From: Terasakiella sp033100395
GTDB taxonomy: Bacteria; Pseudomonadota; Alphaproteobacteria; Rhodospirillales; Terasakiellaceae
Direction: 5' to 3'
Assembly (NCBI RefSeq): GCF_033100395.1
Contig: NZ_JAWLVJ010000019.1
Span: 1 to 64,000, forward strand
DNA: 64,000 nucleotides
Below are positions 44,160 through 52,007 of the stretch, one piece after another. The notes beneath the pieces were generated by a model. It did not search any database and was not told the origin of the DNA. It saw nothing but the letters and a program-made list of their open reading frames with translations. The first letter of the stretch is position 1, and each line of letters begins with the position of its first letter. Position numbers and translations under genes: made by a program.

Positions 44160-44490
44160 TCGGGATGCCGACCAATGTGACGATCAGGATGGCAGGATAG
44201 CGATCGATCCCGGCGAGATCGACACAGACGTACAGTACGGTTCGCCCGATCAGGTAGGAAAATCCGTAGAAAGCAAAGTAAAGCATCAGCTTTCTGGCGT
44301 TTAGATCCACATCAAAGGTCTTTTTGGAATTGAGCGCCCAGGAAATACCTGTGCCCACTGCAAAGGCAATGGCAAAGGCGGGTTGGTGGCTCATAAACGA
44401 TAAGGCCCCCCAATAGACCAGCCAGTGAATGACCGTATTGATAAGCCCGACGATGAGAAAACTGATCATCTCTTTTTTCATGGGGCGCAC
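44110..44490 (-). CDS. GtrA-family membrane protein
   Basis: A 126-residue protein with four hydrophobic helices, the size and layout of GtrA flippases. The N-terminal FLIVGLINTVIHW, then WALNSKKTF near 52 and IPINFVG near 109, are typical. GtrA moves polyprenyl-phosphate-linked sugars across the inner membrane. It is on the opposite strand to every neighbour between 17.3 and 62.8 kb, nested between the two GT-C paralogues. Its last codons overlap the end of the first one. Its C-terminal half matches the decayed copy at 20,153-20,335. Confidence 0.88.
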   Translation of the reverse strand: MRPMKKEMISFLIVGLINTVIHWLVYWGALSFMSHQPAFAIAFAVGTGISWALNSKKTFDVDLNARKLMLYFAFYGFSYLIGRTVLYVCVDLAGIDRYPAILIVTLVGIPINFVGSRLVLKGSLRN

Positions 44491-44574
44491 CTTATACCAT
44501 GACTGCCAAAAGAAAAACCCTTTACCCCTTTTGTGATTGCATTATAAGTCACAACGGGTTTTATGAGGCTGGAT

Positions 44575-46059
44575 ATGGTTTTGAGCGATCAACAACGAAA
44601 AGTGTTTTGGGGTTTTGGCCTGGCGATCATTGCCATTAAGGCTGTGTTCTTGTTTGGTTATGGCCCCGTGATCTCGCCGGATAGTGCGGGATATACCAGT
44701 TACGCTGACATGATCCTGAATGAAACGGCCTGGATGCATAGCGTTGATCTGACCAATTATTGGTATCCGAAAACGGCTTTTCGGTCCATCGGCTATCCGG
44801 CTATCATTGCTTTTACCAAAATGCTATCGCCTGATTATTTCGGCTGGATCCTTGTGCTGGCCCAGATGGTCTTGTCGCTTTTCATCAGCTATATGCTGTT
44901 TAAACTGGCCCTGGACATGAGCAACCGCTTCGGCCTTGCCCTGTTTGTGGCGTTTGCCCACGCTATGGGGCATGGCTTGTTGCTGGATCAAAGTGTGCTG
45001 ACTGACAGTCTGAATGCCAATTTGATCCTGCTTGCCTTGATTATTGTCGGGCGCGGGATTGTGGGGCGGATTGATCCAAAGGCGGGCCAATTGATCTTGG
45101 CTGGTTTATTGATAGCTATTGCATTTCTGATCCGTGAATCGGGTAACCAGTTGCAGATCCTATACTGGCCGTTTGTGATCTGGTGGCTGGTGTCCATTTC
45201 GCAAAGCTGGGGGCGTCGTATCGTCTTGTTTCTATGTTTCATCGCCCCGATGGTGATCTTTACTCAAGGATACAAGACTTGGAACGATTATCGCACGGGG
45301 GAACGCTTTATCACGACCGCAGGCCAGACCACCATGTTTTTTCCGGCGGTGGATATGCAGTCACGCGGCGTCAATGCCTTTGAAAACGACCCTTATCTGA
45401 AGGACAAACCGGCATATTTTCAACCGATGGACCAGCGTACTGATTTGCAGCATGTTGGTACGATCAATCACCATTTGGTCAAAACATATGGCTGGAACGC
45501 GCTGGATATTTCGCGCTATGGCTTTAAGAAATTTGTCGATTACTGGCTGGAATATCCCGTTGACATGCTGGTGGTGACCTTTTCCAATATCCGGGAAAAA
45601 CAGGCCTTTAATGCCTTTATGCCATTTGAAGCAATGATGAGCATTGATTTCTGGGCAACGGGCACAAAACCATTTCAGAAAAAACGTGACCTGTTTGAAA
45701 AGGTGAAACAGGACAATCGCTATGATTTGCTGGCAGCCTATATCGGGCGCAATATTGCCCGCGTAATATCGATTGTGCTGACGGTTTGCCTGATCTTTGG
45801 GGTTCCATATTTTACAATTCGACATTTTATCGCCCAAAAATTCAGAGTTTCCGAAATCCGGCCTGATTGCATGCTGATTTTTATGTTTTGGCTGGTTTAT
45901 TTGGGCTATACATTTGCCTTCGCGATGGTTCATCTGGAACAGCGTTATCTCATGCCGGTCATTCCTTTGGGGACATTGGCCGCGATGATGATTTTAACCG
46001 GACCATTTGATCGCATCAGAACAAAGCTTGGCGGGCTAAGAAACAGGGGATCGCGCTAA
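44575..46059 (+). CDS. Polytopic membrane protein, putative GT-C glycosyltransferase (paralogue)
   Basis: About 494 residues with about ten hydrophobic helices. It is strongly similar over its whole length to the protein at 42,678: SPDSAGYTSYAD against LPDSGGYTRFAD, TGERFITTAGQTT against TGERFVTTAGQTT, and NAFENDPYLKD in both. The ATG at 44575 has GAGG upstream and lines up with the paralogue's start; an ATG at 44563 is the alternative. The pair arose by duplication and probably transfers different or successive residues. It lies one base before the GtrB-like GT2. Confidence 0.75.
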   Translation: MVLSDQQRKVFWGFGLAIIAIKAVFLFGYGPVISPDSAGYTSYADMILNETAWMHSVDLTNYWYPKTAFRSIGYPAIIAFTKMLSPDYFGWILVLAQMVLSLFISYMLFKLALDMSNRFGLALFVAFAHAMGHGLLLDQSVLTDSLNANLILLALIIVGRGIVGRIDPKAGQLILAGLLIAIAFLIRESGNQLQILYWPFVIWWLVSISQSWGRRIVLFLCFIAPMVIFTQGYKTWNDYRTGERFITTAGQTTMFFPAVDMQSRGVNAFENDPYLKDKPAYFQPMDQRTDLQHVGTINHHLVKTYGWNALDISRYGFKKFVDYWLEYPVDMLVVTFSNIREKQAFNAFMPFEAMMSIDFWATGTKPFQKKRDLFEKVKQDNRYDLLAAYIGRNIARVISIVLTVCLIFGVPYFTIRHFIAQKFRVSEIRPDCMLIFMFWLVYLGYTFAFAMVHLEQRYLMPVIPLGTLAAMMILTGPFDRIRTKLGGLRNRGSR

Positions 46060-46060
46060 C

Positions 46061-47038
46061 ATGGCTATTGACGACAAAGCATCTGAAATTGAGCTTTCGG
46101 TTATTGTTCCGTTTTATAACGAGGAAGATAATATCCGCCCGCTTTATGAAGAAATTCGCGATATTCTGGTCAAAATTGGCCGCTCGTATGAAATGGTCTT
46201 TGTAAACGATGGTTCCAAGGACAAGACGCTGGAACGCGGCCTTGAGATCGCAAAAGAAGACCCGCATGTCCATATGATCGACCTGCTGCGCAACTATGGT
46301 CAGACAGCAGGCCTGATGGCAGGGCTGGATCATGCAAGCGGCAAGATCATTGTCTCCATGGATGGTGATGGTCAGAACGATCCGGGCGAAATCCCCAAGC
46401 TTCTGGAAAAACTGGATGAAGGTTATAGTGTGGTTTCCGGTTGGCGTGCAGACCGTCAGGACAAGGAATTTACCCGCAAGCTGCCCAGCCGTATTGCCAA
46501 CTGGTTGATTTCAAAAGTGTCTGGCGTGCATCTGCATGACTATGGCTGTGCGTTGAAAGCTTATAAGCGCGAGGTGGTGGAACAGGTGCGCCTTTATGGG
46601 GAAATGCATCGCTTCATTCCGATCTATACCGTCTGGCAGGGTGGTAAGATCGCGGAAGTCCCGGTTAATCACCGCGCCCGTGTGCATGGGGAATCAAAAT
46701 ACGGGCTGAACCGAATTTTCAAGGTTTTGCTGGACCTGTTCCTGGTCATGTTTATGGAACGCTATATGACCAAGCCGATCTATATTTTCGGTGGCTTTGG
46801 TTTCCTGTCTTTGGCCCTTTCCGGTGGCTGTGCGCTCTGGGCGATTTGGTTGAAAATCTTTGATGGCACGTCCTTCATCCTGACGCCATTACCGACATTG
46901 GTCGGGACCTTCTTTACCACGGGCGTTTTGTGTATCCTTATGGGGTTATTGGCAGAATTGCTGATGCGGACCTATTTTGAAGCCCAGGATAAAAAGATTT
47001 ACCAAGTTAAAACCCATAATAACTTCCCAAAAGAATAA
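46061..47038 (+). CDS. Family 2 glycosyltransferase, GtrB/ArnC/DPM-like, with two C-terminal membrane helices
   Basis: A 325-residue enzyme. SVIVPFYNEEDN lies near residue 13, NDGSKDKT near 47, the metal motif MDGDGQNDP near 102 and an HRARVHGESKY segment near 208. Two hydrophobic helices near 240-305 anchor it to the membrane. Proteins of this type transfer a sugar from a nucleotide to polyprenyl phosphate on the cytoplasmic side. With GtrA and a GT-C protein it gives the complete three-part Gtr route. It starts one base after the second GT-C gene. Confidence 0.9.
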   Translation: MAIDDKASEIELSVIVPFYNEEDNIRPLYEEIRDILVKIGRSYEMVFVNDGSKDKTLERGLEIAKEDPHVHMIDLLRNYGQTAGLMAGLDHASGKIIVSMDGDGQNDPGEIPKLLEKLDEGYSVVSGWRADRQDKEFTRKLPSRIANWLISKVSGVHLHDYGCALKAYKREVVEQVRLYGEMHRFIPIYTVWQGGKIAEVPVNHRARVHGESKYGLNRIFKVLLDLFLVMFMERYMTKPIYIFGGFGFLSLALSGGCALWAIWLKIFDGTSFILTPLPTLVGTFFTTGVLCILMGLLAELLMRTYFEAQDKKIYQVKTHNNFPKE

Positions 47039-47047
47039 GTAAAATTT

Positions 47048-48898
47048 ATGTGTGGGATTGCAGGATTTTATGGTCCGGGTGACCGGGAAGACCTTCAGCG
47101 TATGGCAGATGCGATAAGGCATCGCGGGCCGGACGGGGACGGGTTTTATAAGGCCCCAGATCAACCCCTGCATCTGGCGCACCTTCGTCTGTCCATCATG
47201 GATTTGGAAGGCGGCAAACAGCCGATGACCAATGAAGATGGCACCGTCTGGGTGACTTTTAATGGGGAAATCTATAACCATGAAGAGCTGCGCGCTGAGC
47301 TGAAATCCAAAGGCCATGTCTTTGCCACCGATCACAGCGATACCGAAGTGCTGGTTCATGGTTGGGAAGAATGGGGGGAAGAATTGCCCCTTAAACTGAA
47401 CGGTATGTTCGGTTTTTCCATTTATGACCAGAACCAAAACTGTCTGTTCTTGGCGCGCGACCGTTTTGGGGAAAAGCCGCTTTATTGGGCGCAGCAGGGT
47501 GACCTCTTTGCGTTTGGATCAGAACTGTCTGTTTTTGATCAGCATCGCCAGTTTAAAACTGCGATTGATCGCACGGCCCTGAAGAAGTTTTTCGCTTATG
47601 GCTACATCCCATCGCCTTACAGCTTTTATCAGAATTGCCAGAAGCTCAAACCGGGCCATTGGTTGCGCTTTGATCTGAAAGACCAGAAGGTTGATCTCAA
47701 GGCCTATTGGCAGTTCCGCATCAATGTGGCTGATAACCCGCCAAGCTTTGATGAAGCGGCAGAAGAGATTGAACATCTGCTGAAACAATCGGTTAAACGC
47801 CGTTTGATGAGTGACGTGCCCTTGGGTGTGTTCCTAAGCGGCGGCGTGGACAGTTCTGCCGTTGCTGCCGCCATGTGTTCCATGCGTGATCCGGCATCGG
47901 TTAAAAGCTTTGCCATCGGGTTTGAGGAAAAATCTTTTGATGAGTCTGAACATGCGCGCTTTATGGCCAATGCCTTGGGCAGCGATCATCATGAAAAAAT
48001 CCTCGACTTCAATCAGGCGCGCGGGCTGATTGGCGATGTGTTTGCCAAGCTGGATGAACCGATGGGTGATGGCTCTCTTCTCCCCACCTATCTGTTATGC
48101 GAATTTGCCCGTCAGAAAGTCACCGTGGCCTTAAGCGGCGATGCGGGGGATGAAATCTTTGCAGGCTATGATCCGTTCAAAGCCCTGAAACCTGCGTGCC
48201 TCTATAACAGCGTCATGCCCGGCTTTGCCCATAAAGGCATGAAGGCCCTGGTTGATCTGATCCCGAAATCAGGTAAGAACATGAGTTTGGATTTCAAACT
48301 GCGCCGGGTCTTGATGGGGCTGGATTATGGCCCGGAGCTGTGGAACCCGGTCTGGATGTCACCGCTGACCAAATCCGATATTGATGATTTGTGTCATGAA
48401 CCGACCAGCCTGGATGAAATCTACGGCGATGCCATGGCGCTTTGGCAGGAAGATGCCCATAAGGGTGTGGTGGATAAATCCTTGGAATTTTTCACCAATT
48501 TCTATTTGCCGGACGACATTCTGACCAAGGTGGATCGCGCTGCCATGATGAACGGTTTGGAGGCAAGATCCATCTTTCTGGATAATGATCTGGTAGATTT
48601 TGCCCGCACGCTTCCGGCGGAATACAAGTTCGATGGCAAGACCACCAAGAAAGTGCTCAAGAAAGCGGTGGAACGACTGGTGCCGCAGGATATCCTGAAC
48701 CGACGCAAAAAAGGTTTTGGCATTCCGTTGATGGCCTGGATGAAGGATGTGGACTTATCCGCCAGCAAGGCTGTGGATTATGGCTTGAATGAAACCGTGG
48801 TCGCAGGCAATATTTCGGCCCATCAAAGCGGGCAAAAGGATTATCGTTTCTTTTTGTGGAACTGGATGATCCTGCAGAATTTCAAATCACAGGGGTAG
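47048..48898 (+). CDS. Asparagine synthase (glutamine-hydrolysing) family amidotransferase
   Basis: A 616-residue AsnB-family enzyme. It has Cys2 (MCGIAGFY), RHRGPDGDGF, FNGEIYNH, DHSDTEV and the ATP-PPi loop SGGVDSSAV near 269, then GDAGDEIFAGY near 372. All catalytic motifs are kept. It follows the GtrB-like gene and leads into two SGNH hydrolases. It is the fourth member of this family within 17 kb, and the only one not beside a uronic acid or CDP-sugar gene. It could be a sugar amidotransferase or a true asparagine synthetase. Confidence 0.88.
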   Translation: MCGIAGFYGPGDREDLQRMADAIRHRGPDGDGFYKAPDQPLHLAHLRLSIMDLEGGKQPMTNEDGTVWVTFNGEIYNHEELRAELKSKGHVFATDHSDTEVLVHGWEEWGEELPLKLNGMFGFSIYDQNQNCLFLARDRFGEKPLYWAQQGDLFAFGSELSVFDQHRQFKTAIDRTALKKFFAYGYIPSPYSFYQNCQKLKPGHWLRFDLKDQKVDLKAYWQFRINVADNPPSFDEAAEEIEHLLKQSVKRRLMSDVPLGVFLSGGVDSSAVAAAMCSMRDPASVKSFAIGFEEKSFDESEHARFMANALGSDHHEKILDFNQARGLIGDVFAKLDEPMGDGSLLPTYLLCEFARQKVTVALSGDAGDEIFAGYDPFKALKPACLYNSVMPGFAHKGMKALVDLIPKSGKNMSLDFKLRRVLMGLDYGPELWNPVWMSPLTKSDIDDLCHEPTSLDEIYGDAMALWQEDAHKGVVDKSLEFFTNFYLPDDILTKVDRAAMMNGLEARSIFLDNDLVDFARTLPAEYKFDGKTTKKVLKKAVERLVPQDILNRRKKGFGIPLMAWMKDVDLSASKAVDYGLNETVVAGNISAHQSGQKDYRFFLWNWMILQNFKSQG

Positions 48899-48902
48899 GG
48901 TG

Positions 48903-50114
48903 ATGTCGAAAAGTGTTTCTTATGCGCTAACCATTCTGGCGACGGTCTTTTTGGTGGCCTTGATTGCTGGGGGCTACTATCTGGGCAACAAGTTCGCTTT
49001 TAAGGATGTGGGCAAAGTGACGCGCAACATCAATATGCCCGTGACCCTTCATTTCGCCATGCACCGCCATGATGCTGATAAAATCGACGATCCGGCCATC
49101 GCCGATATGTATGCGAGCCTTTATGAGCTGGAAAAACCAACCCGCGAAAAGATTGAAACCACCCTGCAAAATGTGGTGTGGGAACCTGCTTTGACCCCGG
49201 AACCTTTTGTCGGCCACAAGCTGAAAAAAGACCAGCAAGGCCTGATGCAGGCCAATATCCATGGTTTCCGTGATGGACGTGATGATCTGTCAGTAAAGCC
49301 TGAGGATGTGGTGCGTATCTTTATCACAGGCGGGTCCGTGGCCTTTGGCGCGGGGGCAAAAAGCGACGCCGATACGATCTCTGCCTATTTCGAAAAGATG
49401 CTGAATGACGAGGTTGCGCCTAAAACAGGTTATCGTTATCAGGTCATCAACACAGGCATTCCGGCCTGGGCAACCACGCAGGAACGGATTTTGATCGAAA
49501 ACAAACTGGTGGATTTGAAACCGGATGTGATCTTGATGTTTTCCGGCAATAACGATGTGCATTGGGCGCTGATTGAAACGGAAGATCCCGCCAATTTCTG
49601 GTCTTATTATGATCGCAACTTCGTTTTGCTGGTCAATAACACCAATCAGAAACTGGGCTATGGCCCGGCTGTGGCTGATTTCAGCCTGCAAAATGACCGT
49701 CCAAGCTGTGGTCGCGTGGCAGAAGTGGCCAAACGCAATGTGTCGCTGGCGGCGCACGTGACGGAAATGTCCGGGGCAAAATTGATCTTTGCTTTGCAGC
49801 CCAATATCTTTACCAGCGGGAAAATCCTGACAGCGGCAGAACAGAAGTTGGTGCAGCGTTATCGTGACGGGGCGAAGAAAGAAAAGCCGATCTGGTTGGA
49901 ATGTTATCAGGATTTACGTGATGAACTCGGCGCGATTGATCAGGGAAATTATGAATTCCGCGATTTCTCAACCGCTTTTTCTCACATGAAGGATGACCGC
50001 GAAGTCTTTCTGGATGCCTATCACTTCGCCAATTTGGGCAATCGGGAAATTGCAAAAGCCTTTTTAAAGCAGATCGACTGGTCGATCCTCACACCTGCCG
50101 CAGGGATGAAGTAA
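48903..50114 (+). CDS. Membrane-anchored SGNH-type hydrolase or acyltransferase
   Basis: About 403 residues. One hydrophobic helix near residues 5-25 places the rest in the periplasm. The catalytic blocks are visible: GGSVAFG near 142 (Ser), FSGNNDVHW near 216 (Asn) and DAYHFANLGN near 380 (Asp and His). It could add or remove acyl groups on the glycan. The ATG at 48903 follows AGGGTG; a GTG lies three bases before. It is followed one base later by a second SGNH protein of similar layout. Confidence 0.75.
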   Translation: MSKSVSYALTILATVFLVALIAGGYYLGNKFAFKDVGKVTRNINMPVTLHFAMHRHDADKIDDPAIADMYASLYELEKPTREKIETTLQNVVWEPALTPEPFVGHKLKKDQQGLMQANIHGFRDGRDDLSVKPEDVVRIFITGGSVAFGAGAKSDADTISAYFEKMLNDEVAPKTGYRYQVINTGIPAWATTQERILIENKLVDLKPDVILMFSGNNDVHWALIETEDPANFWSYYDRNFVLLVNNTNQKLGYGPAVADFSLQNDRPSCGRVAEVAKRNVSLAAHVTEMSGAKLIFALQPNIFTSGKILTAAEQKLVQRYRDGAKKEKPIWLECYQDLRDELGAIDQGNYEFRDFSTAFSHMKDDREVFLDAYHFANLGNREIAKAFLKQIDWSILTPAAGMK

Positions 50115-50115
50115 T

Positions 50116-51354
50116 ATGAGCAACCAATTAAAACTCCTTCTCTGGATCGTAACTGGGTTGTTTGTGGCCGGGCTGTTGTTCTTTGGCGGGTTGCGTGTCA
50201 TTGGTGCCCATAACAGGGATTGGGCCATTGGTGCAGGGGTGCTTTATGCCTTGCCGATTATCCTGATCCTGATCCCGCGTACCGGAACGCGTACCACTGG
50301 GGCGTGGATTGGGGTTTTCTTACTCATTGAATTTATCCTGTCCATCACCATTCATGATACGGACTATCACACCATGGTGCCGAACCTGGATGAAAAGCTG
50401 GAAGTCGTTGGGGATGTCATGCCTGGCTTTGCAGGCATTCAGCAAATCACCACGGATCATAAAGGTTTCCGCGTCACCCGTGATGTGGATTATGACAATA
50501 AACCGGACAATGCCTATCGTATCTTTGCTGTGGGGGCATCGACCACCGCGCAGGATTATCTGGGCGATGAAAAGACCTGGACCCATCAGTTGCAGCAGCA
50601 TCTGCAGGCAGATATGGCGGACAAGCAGGTGGAGGTCATCAACACCGGGCTTTCGGGCCTGCGCGCTGAACAGAATGTCTCCACCTTGAAGAATATTCTG
50701 GCGTACGATCCGGACATGGTGGTGTTTTTGCTCGGCATCAATGACTGGAACCGTCAGATCCGCCATGAACTTTCCGATGGTCTGGCGCGCAAACATTTCT
50801 TTGAACAGTATCAGCCGGAAAAATCTTTGATCGGCACAGCCGTGCAGGCGATCCGGGCCAAGGTCCGTGCGGCCAGAAAAGCGGGGAAGCCCGTGCCCAA
50901 GAAAGAAATTCAGAAAGCGGATGGGAATTATTACGCCAAACACAATCGCTCGTTCGAGCGGCGCACGCTGAAACCTTTCGATGTGACAGCCGTGTCGGAA
51001 AACTATGATGATGCGGTCACCGATTTGATGGAATTGTGTCAGGCATTTGAGGTGAAATGCGTCTTTCTCACCCAGCCAACTGGATACCAAGAGGGGGCAG
51101 AAAAAGAAATTGTCGATCGTTTCTGGATGACTCCGCCGGAAGAGGCTTACACGGTTGGCATGACGGGTGTGCAGAAAATCTCTCAGCTCTATAACAATTA
51201 TCTGATTGAAAAGTCGAAAGAATTCGGCCACCAAAGTTGTGATATCGCCAAAGATGTACCGCCGACCACCGAATATATGTATGACGATTGCCACTATAAC
51301 GAAAATGGCGCACGCCATGTGGCAGAGCTTGTCTATCGCTGCATCGCCAAATAA
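50116..51354 (+). CDS. Membrane-anchored SGNH-type hydrolase or acyltransferase
   Basis: A 412-residue protein with two or three N-terminal hydrophobic helices (about 5-27, 36-52 and 56-75) and a periplasmic SGNH domain. Catalytic blocks: VGASTTAQD near 141 (Ser), LGINDW near 203 (Asn) and DDCHYNENG near 394 (Asp/His). It is the tandem partner of the gene before it but only distantly similar. GDSL/SGNH proteins in carbohydrate loci can be O-acetyl esterases or transferases. It precedes the SxtJ / DUF5989 / carbamoyltransferase trio. Confidence 0.75.
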   Translation: MSNQLKLLLWIVTGLFVAGLLFFGGLRVIGAHNRDWAIGAGVLYALPIILILIPRTGTRTTGAWIGVFLLIEFILSITIHDTDYHTMVPNLDEKLEVVGDVMPGFAGIQQITTDHKGFRVTRDVDYDNKPDNAYRIFAVGASTTAQDYLGDEKTWTHQLQQHLQADMADKQVEVINTGLSGLRAEQNVSTLKNILAYDPDMVVFLLGINDWNRQIRHELSDGLARKHFFEQYQPEKSLIGTAVQAIRAKVRAARKAGKPVPKKEIQKADGNYYAKHNRSFERRTLKPFDVTAVSENYDDAVTDLMELCQAFEVKCVFLTQPTGYQEGAEKEIVDRFWMTPPEEAYTVGMTGVQKISQLYNNYLIEKSKEFGHQSCDIAKDVPPTTEYMYDDCHYNENGARHVAELVYRCIAK

Positions 51355-51410
51355 CTTGCTTTCATTATAAAGAATAGATAAAAAGCCTTAGCAGTTTTTA
51401 GGTGGGTAGA

Positions 51411-51836
51411 ATGCACGAAGAACATCAGTCAACACATGAGATAGAAACCTCTTCGGATCGAAGCTTTGGTCTGACAGTAGGGGGGATTCTTGCTTTGATC
51501 GAGGCGTATCGCCTTTGGTCCAATGAAACGCTGGATACGCTAGGCATTGTCCTTTTGGCAATTGCGGCACCCTTGTTGCTGTTTGGTCTGATCTATCCGA
51601 AAATTCTGGCACCGCTCAATAAAGCCTGGATCAAGCTTGGCTTTATCATGTTCAAGATCGTCAATCCAATCATCATGTTCCTGATCTATGTGCTGACCAT
51701 TGTGCCCATCGGCCTGATCATGCGTCTGTTTGGTAAAGACCCGATGCGCATGAAGCTTGAACCAGACGCTAAATCCTATTGGATCGAACGCGATCCGGCA
51801 GGTCCCAGCCCTGAATCCATGAAAAATCAATTCTAA
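51411..51836 (+). CDS. SxtJ-family membrane protein
   Basis: About 141 residues with three to four hydrophobic segments (near 22-40, 46-60 and 75-105), ending in a basic and acidic tail SYWIERDP. The family, named after a saxitoxin-cluster gene, is regularly found beside O-carbamoyltransferases; its biochemical role is not known. The ATG at 51411 follows AGGTGG. The next gene is a 49-residue DUF5989-type protein 15 bases downstream. Confidence 0.8.
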   Translation: MHEEHQSTHEIETSSDRSFGLTVGGILALIEAYRLWSNETLDTLGIVLLAIAAPLLLFGLIYPKILAPLNKAWIKLGFIMFKIVNPIIMFLIYVLTIVPIGLIMRLFGKDPMRMKLEPDAKSYWIERDPAGPSPESMKNQF

Positions 51837-51851
51837 AGAGATCGAAGAAAA

Positions 51852-52001
51852 ATGGCCTTTATTGCAGAACTCTGGGCGTTCATGAAAGAGCGCAAAAAAT
51901 TCTGGCTTTTGCCCATCATTGTTGTGATGGTCTTGTTTGGCGGCTTGTTGGTCTTGGCCCAGGGGTCTGCCGTTGCGCCATTTATTTATACGTTATTCTA
52001 G
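51852..52001 (+). CDS. Small DUF5989-type membrane protein
   Basis: A 49-residue protein with a basic N-terminal stretch (MKERKKFW, residues 11-18) and one hydrophobic helix (about 19-40), ending FIYTLF. These features match the small DUF5989 proteins that sit between SxtJ and carbamoyltransferase genes. It is short enough to be missed by length cut-offs. A GAAGAAAA tract precedes the ATG. The next gene begins six bases after its stop. It is probably a partner or anchor of the carbamoyltransferase; this is inferred from conservation of the gene order. Confidence 0.8.
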   Translation: MAFIAELWAFMKERKKFWLLPIIVVMVLFGGLLVLAQGSAVAPFIYTLF

Positions 52002-52007
52002 GATCAT

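Noticed and set aside
50320..51318. Long minus-strand frame of 332 codons
   Set aside because: It is antisense to the second SGNH gene, which has intact catalytic blocks. No recognisable domain was seen.
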